NCBI GenBank assembly: GCA_002497985.1
Contig: DAFQ01000024.1
Coordinates: 61,192-79,194, forward strand
Length of the DNA stretch: 18,003 bases
Reading direction: 5' to 3'
Source: Euryarchaeota archaeon UBA4
Lineage (GTDB): Archaea > Thermoplasmatota > Poseidoniia > Poseidoniales > Thalassarchaeaceae
Shown here piece by piece: positions 15,371-18,003 of this stretch. The notes below the pieces were generated by a model. The model ran no database searches. It had not been told where the DNA came from and saw nothing but the letters and a program-made list of their open reading frames with translations. Position 1 is the stretch's first letter, and each line of letters starts with the position of its first letter. The position numbers were made by a program, and so were the translations under genes.

Positions 15371-15444
15371 AGGGCCCGGGGGGATTCGAACCCCCGGCCA
15401 CCGGGTTAAAAGCCCGGTGCTCTACCTGACTAAGCTACAGGCCC
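15371..15444 (-). tRNA. tRNA-Lys (anticodon UUU)
   Basis: Full cloverleaf on the minus strand. The acceptor is GGGCCTG pairing with CGGGCCC (one G-U pair), the D arm is GCTT/GAGC with loop AGTCAGGTA, and the anticodon arm CCGGG-CTTTTAA-CCCGG gives anticodon TTT. The variable loop is TGGCC, and the T arm GGGGG-TTCGAAT-CCCCC is perfect. There is no intron and CCA is not encoded. The GGGCC...GGCCC acceptor ends fit archaeal tRNA-Lys. The discriminator base reads T (U73) at 15371, which is unexpected for tRNA-Lys, where I would expect A or G. It lies 49 nt upstream of rpoH on the same strand. Confidence 0.95.
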
Positions 15445-15479
15445 ATGGCTGATGCTGGGCTATTGGCGGACCGTAGGGG

Positions 15480-15487
15480 TATTTTTG
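15480..15487 (-). promoter_or_regulatory. TATA-like element upstream of tRNA-Lys
   Basis: The minus strand reads CAAAAATA, centred about 39 nt before the mature tRNA 5' end. With the usual archaeal spacing, transcription would begin about 12-15 nt before the tRNA. It is the best AT-rich element in an otherwise GC-rich spacer, and it may also drive the RNA polymerase operon by read-through. Confidence 0.45.
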
Positions 15488-15574
15488 AACCTACCGGCAA
15501 AGGCAACGCTGGCCCGGGACCGGCTGAGCTCCCTTGGGGGATTAGGGAAGCAGATGCTAGTTGGGGCAAGTCCG

Positions 15575-15580
15575 CATAAA
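15575..15580 (+). promoter_or_regulatory. TATA-like element for the methyltransferase-biotin ligase gene
   Basis: CATAAA lies 26-31 nt before the ATG at 15606. The spacing fits a promoter with little or no leader, yet a GAGGAG Shine-Dalgarno (15594-15599) also precedes the ATG, so the true transcription start may lie a little upstream. The rest of the divergent spacer (15445-15605) shows no other clear signal. Confidence 0.35.
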
Positions 15581-15605
15581 GGTTTGCTGAATTGAGGAGA
15601 TAGAA

Positions 15606-16973
15606 ATGGGAAAAACGGACTGGAATGGAGACGTATCAAGGAACTCCAAGGTGGTTGATTTCAGTGTTGGTGAGAACGGGCCCTGGAGATTGATCGTCCC
15701 ACAGACAGTATACCCGCCAAGAGAGGACACAGAACTTCTGGCAAAGGCCTTGTATTCTCTCGGTATGGCCCCATCCCTGGCAGTTGAAATTGGATGTGGA
15801 TCAGGTGCACTTTCGATAATATTGGCGGAGCTGGGGTGGGAAGTACTGGCGTACGACGTCAACCCCTATGCAGTTGCATCTTCGAGATCAAATATTGAGG
15901 AACATGGTCTATCGAATAAAGTGACGGTGTTTGAAGGTGGCGTGGGGGAAAATAATTGGTCGGTACCGAAGGAAGCGAAACTTCTGATTTGGAACCTGCC
16001 ATATCTAGAGCCCCCAGAGGGACCACTAATTCTTGAGCCAATTGAAGAGGCCTCAATGGTAGATATCCCGGACGGTGGCTGGTCATCCAAACTGATGAGT
16101 GCTGCAGAAGAGCATGAGATGAATGGATTCATCGTCATTCTTCTAATGAGGACTGACCCAGAAAGTCCGAGCAAGCGAGAGGATTGGTTGGCGAATGGAT
16201 GGTCATGTAGGGAAATACAGAGCCTCAGGATCGGTGATGAGAAGATAGGTGCATTCGCATTCTGGAAGCCGGGTTTTGGAATTCGGGCTGTTGCCATCGA
16301 TGAGTGTGAGTCGACGATGGATGAGGCGTCCAAGCTCGCAGAATCTGGATGGCAGAGAATCAGGGCGGATAGGCAACTGCTTGGAAGGGGGAGGAGGGGG
16401 TCTACCTGGGAGTCAAGGCCGGGAGATCTGATTGCAACTTGGAAAGTTCCTGTTGATTCGAAATCGGGAGTCGGCCATGGTTTGATTCAAACCGCAGCTG
16501 GTAGTGTGATATCCAAAGGAATTGAGTGCAGGGTAAAATGGCCAAATGACCTTGTCGACAGGAGTGGAGAAAAGTTGGGTGGAGTTGTATCGGAGACATC
16601 TAGCAATGAAGATGGGATGAGAGTTGGGGTGGGCATCAACTCAGAACCTAGGGATGTTGGCGGAAATAAAGCCTCAGGCTGGTCGGAAACACTTGGAAAA
16701 GCTGACATTGATACCGTTTTCGGAATTGTGGATGCCTCCCTCTCGGGAATCTTGGAGGACATCCCTGGACTGCCCGCTCTGAGTGGCGATGAGCTCCTAG
16801 AAGTATCATGGAGGGGTTTGTCGGCCTCCCTTTCTGAGGGGGCTTACCCCTCAACTACAAGTGGGATGAAGCGGGTTGTAGGACTAGATAATAATGGGGG
16901 ATTGATAATTGAGACCGATGGAGGATTATCAATCGTCACCGATGTGGATGAGCTTGAGTGGTTATTCCCCTAA
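15606..16973 (+). CDS. Fusion of HemK2/PrmC-like methyltransferase and biotin protein ligase
   Basis: 455 residues, two enzymes in one chain. Residues about 20-220 are a Rossmann methyltransferase of the HemK2/Mtq2 type: YPPREDTELL (36-45), SAM motif I EIGCGSG (61-67), D84 of motif II, and NLPY (130-133) where the family has NPPY. Archaeal HemK2 methylates the GGQ glutamine of release factor aRF1. Residues about 226-455 are a biotin-[carboxyl carrier] ligase without the bacterial DNA-binding domain: ESTMDEA (235-241), the biotinyl-AMP loop ADRQLLGRGRRGSTW (254-268), KWPNDL (311-316), EKLGGVVSE (322-330), GVGIN (341-345), and a C-terminal SH3-like domain to the end. A GAGGAG Shine-Dalgarno supports the start. 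Its stop overlaps the convergent RNase P gene by 4 bp (CTAA). The domain calls are firm; coupling of the two activities is not implied. Confidence 0.9.
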   Translation: MGKTDWNGDVSRNSKVVDFSVGENGPWRLIVPQTVYPPREDTELLAKALYSLGMAPSLAVEIGCGSGALSIILAELGWEVLAYDVNPYAVASSRSNIEEHGLSNKVTVFEGGVGENNWSVPKEAKLLIWNLPYLEPPEGPLILEPIEEASMVDIPDGGWSSKLMSAAEEHEMNGFIVILLMRTDPESPSKREDWLANGWSCREIQSLRIGDEKIGAFAFWKPGFGIRAVAIDECESTMDEASKLAESGWQRIRADRQLLGRGRRGSTWESRPGDLIATWKVPVDSKSGVGHGLIQTAAGSVISKGIECRVKWPNDLVDRSGEKLGGVVSETSSNEDGMRVGVGINSEPRDVGGNKASGWSETLGKADIDTVFGIVDASLSGILEDIPGLPALSGDELLEVSWRGLSASLSEGAYPSTTSGMKRVVGLDNNGGLIIETDGGLSIVTDVDELEWLFP

Positions 16974-17326
16974 CGCTTCCTAGGAGGCCTCTCAAGGCCC
17001 ATCCTTTCCCTGACTAGTCGAATCTTGCCCGACTTGGCCATGGTCGATATTGATTTGATCGAGTTTAGGGTAGAAACGGCACTATCGGATTCGGAAAGTT
17101 CGACTCTGATTATGCAGAGGACTGGTTTCTGGGAATTCGTAAAGTCATAGAGTCTCCACCCCATATCGCCCAGTGGTTTCTCAAGGATTTCCTCCATCTC
17201 AGATCTATCCTGCACGCTATTTTCCACTTGGAATCCTATCCACCTATGTTTGCCCCTGGAAGCCTTTCCCTGCCTCGCCACGATAGTTCGGAAGGGGCAC
17301 CCACTTAACGCATGATGGGTAATCAA
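16970..17326 (-). CDS. rnp2: RNase P protein component 2 (Pop5/Rpp14 family)
   Basis: 118 residues from TTG 17326. The pattern fits Pop5: HRWIGFQVEN (the RYI-F-V strand), a helix with EMEEILEKPLGDMGWRLYDF, then VLCIIRVELSESDSAVSTLNSIKSI and a final SGKIRLVRERMG, followed by a basic tail. In archaea this protein pairs with Rpp30 to activate the catalytic RNA of RNase P, which matures tRNA 5' ends. The TTG start overlaps the preceding FtsZ-family stop (TTGA), which suggests coupling. A GTG at 17281 would give 103 residues with an N-terminus closer to the family's usual length; neither start has a good Shine-Dalgarno. The sequence is divergent, so the family call is likely rather than certain. 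Confidence 0.75.
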   Translation of the reverse strand: MITHHALSGCPFRTIVARQGKASRGKHRWIGFQVENSVQDRSEMEEILEKPLGDMGWRLYDFTNSQKPVLCIIRVELSESDSAVSTLNSIKSISTMAKSGKIRLVRERMGLERPPRKR

Positions 17327-18003
17327 TCGAGTCCACTGACTACCGCAACAAGCCGGAGTCTGCCCACCATGTCATCACTGGTCCTTGCTCCCATAATCAC
17401 TTGGCAATCTGGGTCCATAGACGATACGAAGGCATCAGTAATCTGATCCAGGTGTGCCAGAGTCATGTCGGGCCCCCCTTCCAATTGAACGAGGCATCCC
17501 TTCGCGCCCTTGATTTCTATCTCAGATAGAGGTGAGTTGCGTGCCATTTCTACGACCTTTTCAGGGAGTTCGGTCGTGCCGGTCCCAACAATCAGTGTAG
17601 CATTTCCAGGTTTTTCTATTATCGAACGCATATCCATCAAATCCAGATTTATTGTCCCTACCTCTGCTATGGTTGTCACCAGCCCCTCTATCAGCTCCTC
17701 TATCCAACCTGACCCAGTGATCCAATCCGTCTTACGCTGTCTTGCCTGCCAAGCAAGCCTCTCCATGCTAACCCTGATGCATACATGTGAGTTGAAATCC
17801 AATCCGGAAATTGCCTCGTTGGCTATAGAGCACCTCAGAGGTTGTTCTGCGAAGGGGAGTCCGGCAATTGAAAGAACTATGCAGCCCTTTTGTTTTGCGA
17901 CTGAAGCGATTTCCGAAGATGCTCCAGAACCCATTCCCCCTCCCAGTCCAGTAAGAATCATCATTATTTCTGCTCTATCTATCAGGGGCATTACAGAATC
18001 TAG
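17323..18003 (-). CDS. FtsZ/CetZ-superfamily tubulin-like GTPase (partial, N-terminus off the right edge)
   Basis: About 226 residues are visible; the frame is open to the window edge (LDSV precedes MPLIDR), so the Met at 17991 is probably not the start. The tubulin signature appears as LTGLGGGMGSGASSEIA, with Met in place of the usual Thr of GGGTGTG. The T7 synergy loop INLDLMD keeps the NxDxxD pattern used for GTP hydrolysis at the subunit interface. SIAGLPFAEQP and ATLIVGTG fit the family core, and VIMGARTSDDMVGRLRLVAVVSG matches the end of the FtsZ C-terminal domain. No C-terminal linker or tail follows, so the usual binding peptide for membrane anchors is missing. It polymerises with GTP in the cytosol; whether it drives division or shape is not clear from this part. 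It is coupled to the RNase P gene. Confidence 0.85.
   Translation of the reverse strand, partial: LDSVMPLIDRAEIMMILTGLGGGMGSGASSEIASVAKQKGCIVLSIAGLPFAEQPLRCSIANEAISGLDFNSHVCIRVSMERLAWQARQRKTDWITGSGWIEELIEGLVTTIAEVGTINLDLMDMRSIIEKPGNATLIVGTGTTELPEKVVEMARNSPLSEIEIKGAKGCLVQLEGGPDMTLAHLDQITDAFVSSMDPDCQVIMGARTSDDMVGRLRLVAVVSGLD

Noticed and set aside
15606..16973. Possible frameshift or assembly chimera joining methyltransferase and biotin ligase
   Set aside because: The frame is uninterrupted, each domain has its full motif set, and no internal start with a ribosome-binding site is evident near residue 225. A real fusion is the simpler reading.
1..18003. CRISPR arrays, insertion sequences or integrase-associated sites, considering the tRNA gene as an attachment point
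   Set aside because: No regularly spaced repeats, no transposase or integrase motif, and no duplicated tRNA end were seen. The flanks of tRNA-Lys are housekeeping genes.

Overview
The window is archaeal, and most likely comes from a marine planktonic euryarchaeon of the Thermoplasmata side (Marine Group II / Candidatus Poseidoniales or a near relative). The archaeal assignment is secure: an RNA polymerase operon with split A'/A'' and unsplit B, ribosomal protein L30e, the Pop5-type RNase P protein, an FtsZ-family GTPase and an archaeal-type tRNA-Lys. The narrower placement is inference from unsplit rpoB, tight gene packing, moderate GC and the multidomain surface protein.

Layout. (1) 1-2169, minus strand: a surface-anchored membrane protein with two cytoplasmic zinc ribbons, translationally coupled (ATGA) to a DtxR/IdeR-type metalloregulator that runs off the left edge. 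(2) 2170-2263: a divergent promoter region with a perfect 19-bp palindrome. (3) 2264-4985, plus strand: three consecutive coiled-coil proteins, two of which share a C-terminal motif. (4) 4982-5923, minus strand: an unrecognised protein whose stop codon overlaps the stop of the coiled-coil cluster. (5) 15321-6009, minus strand: rpoH-rpoB-rpoA1-rpoA2-rpl30e, with overlapping or nearly abutting genes and good Shine-Dalgarno sites. (6) tRNA-Lys(UUU) at 15371-15444, just upstream of rpoH on the same strand. (7) 15606-16973, plus strand: a fusion of a HemK2/PrmC-like methyltransferase with biotin protein ligase. (8) 16970-18003, minus strand: an RNase P Pop5-like protein coupled to an FtsZ-family gene that runs off the right edge.

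The RNA polymerase is the main point of interest. RpoH and RpoA'' each begin with the same helix-hairpin-helix-like module, about 60 residues long and followed by an Arg/Ser/Ala-rich linker, so one module has been placed on two subunits of one enzyme. RpoA' carries an extra block of roughly 120 residues with paired CxxxxC / CxxC just before the catalytic NADFDGD loop, and RpoB carries an extra block of about 75 residues. The nusA and rps12 genes that commonly follow rpl30e in archaea are absent.

No mobile element, CRISPR array or clear pseudogene was seen. No stretch longer than about 160 bases lacks a gene.
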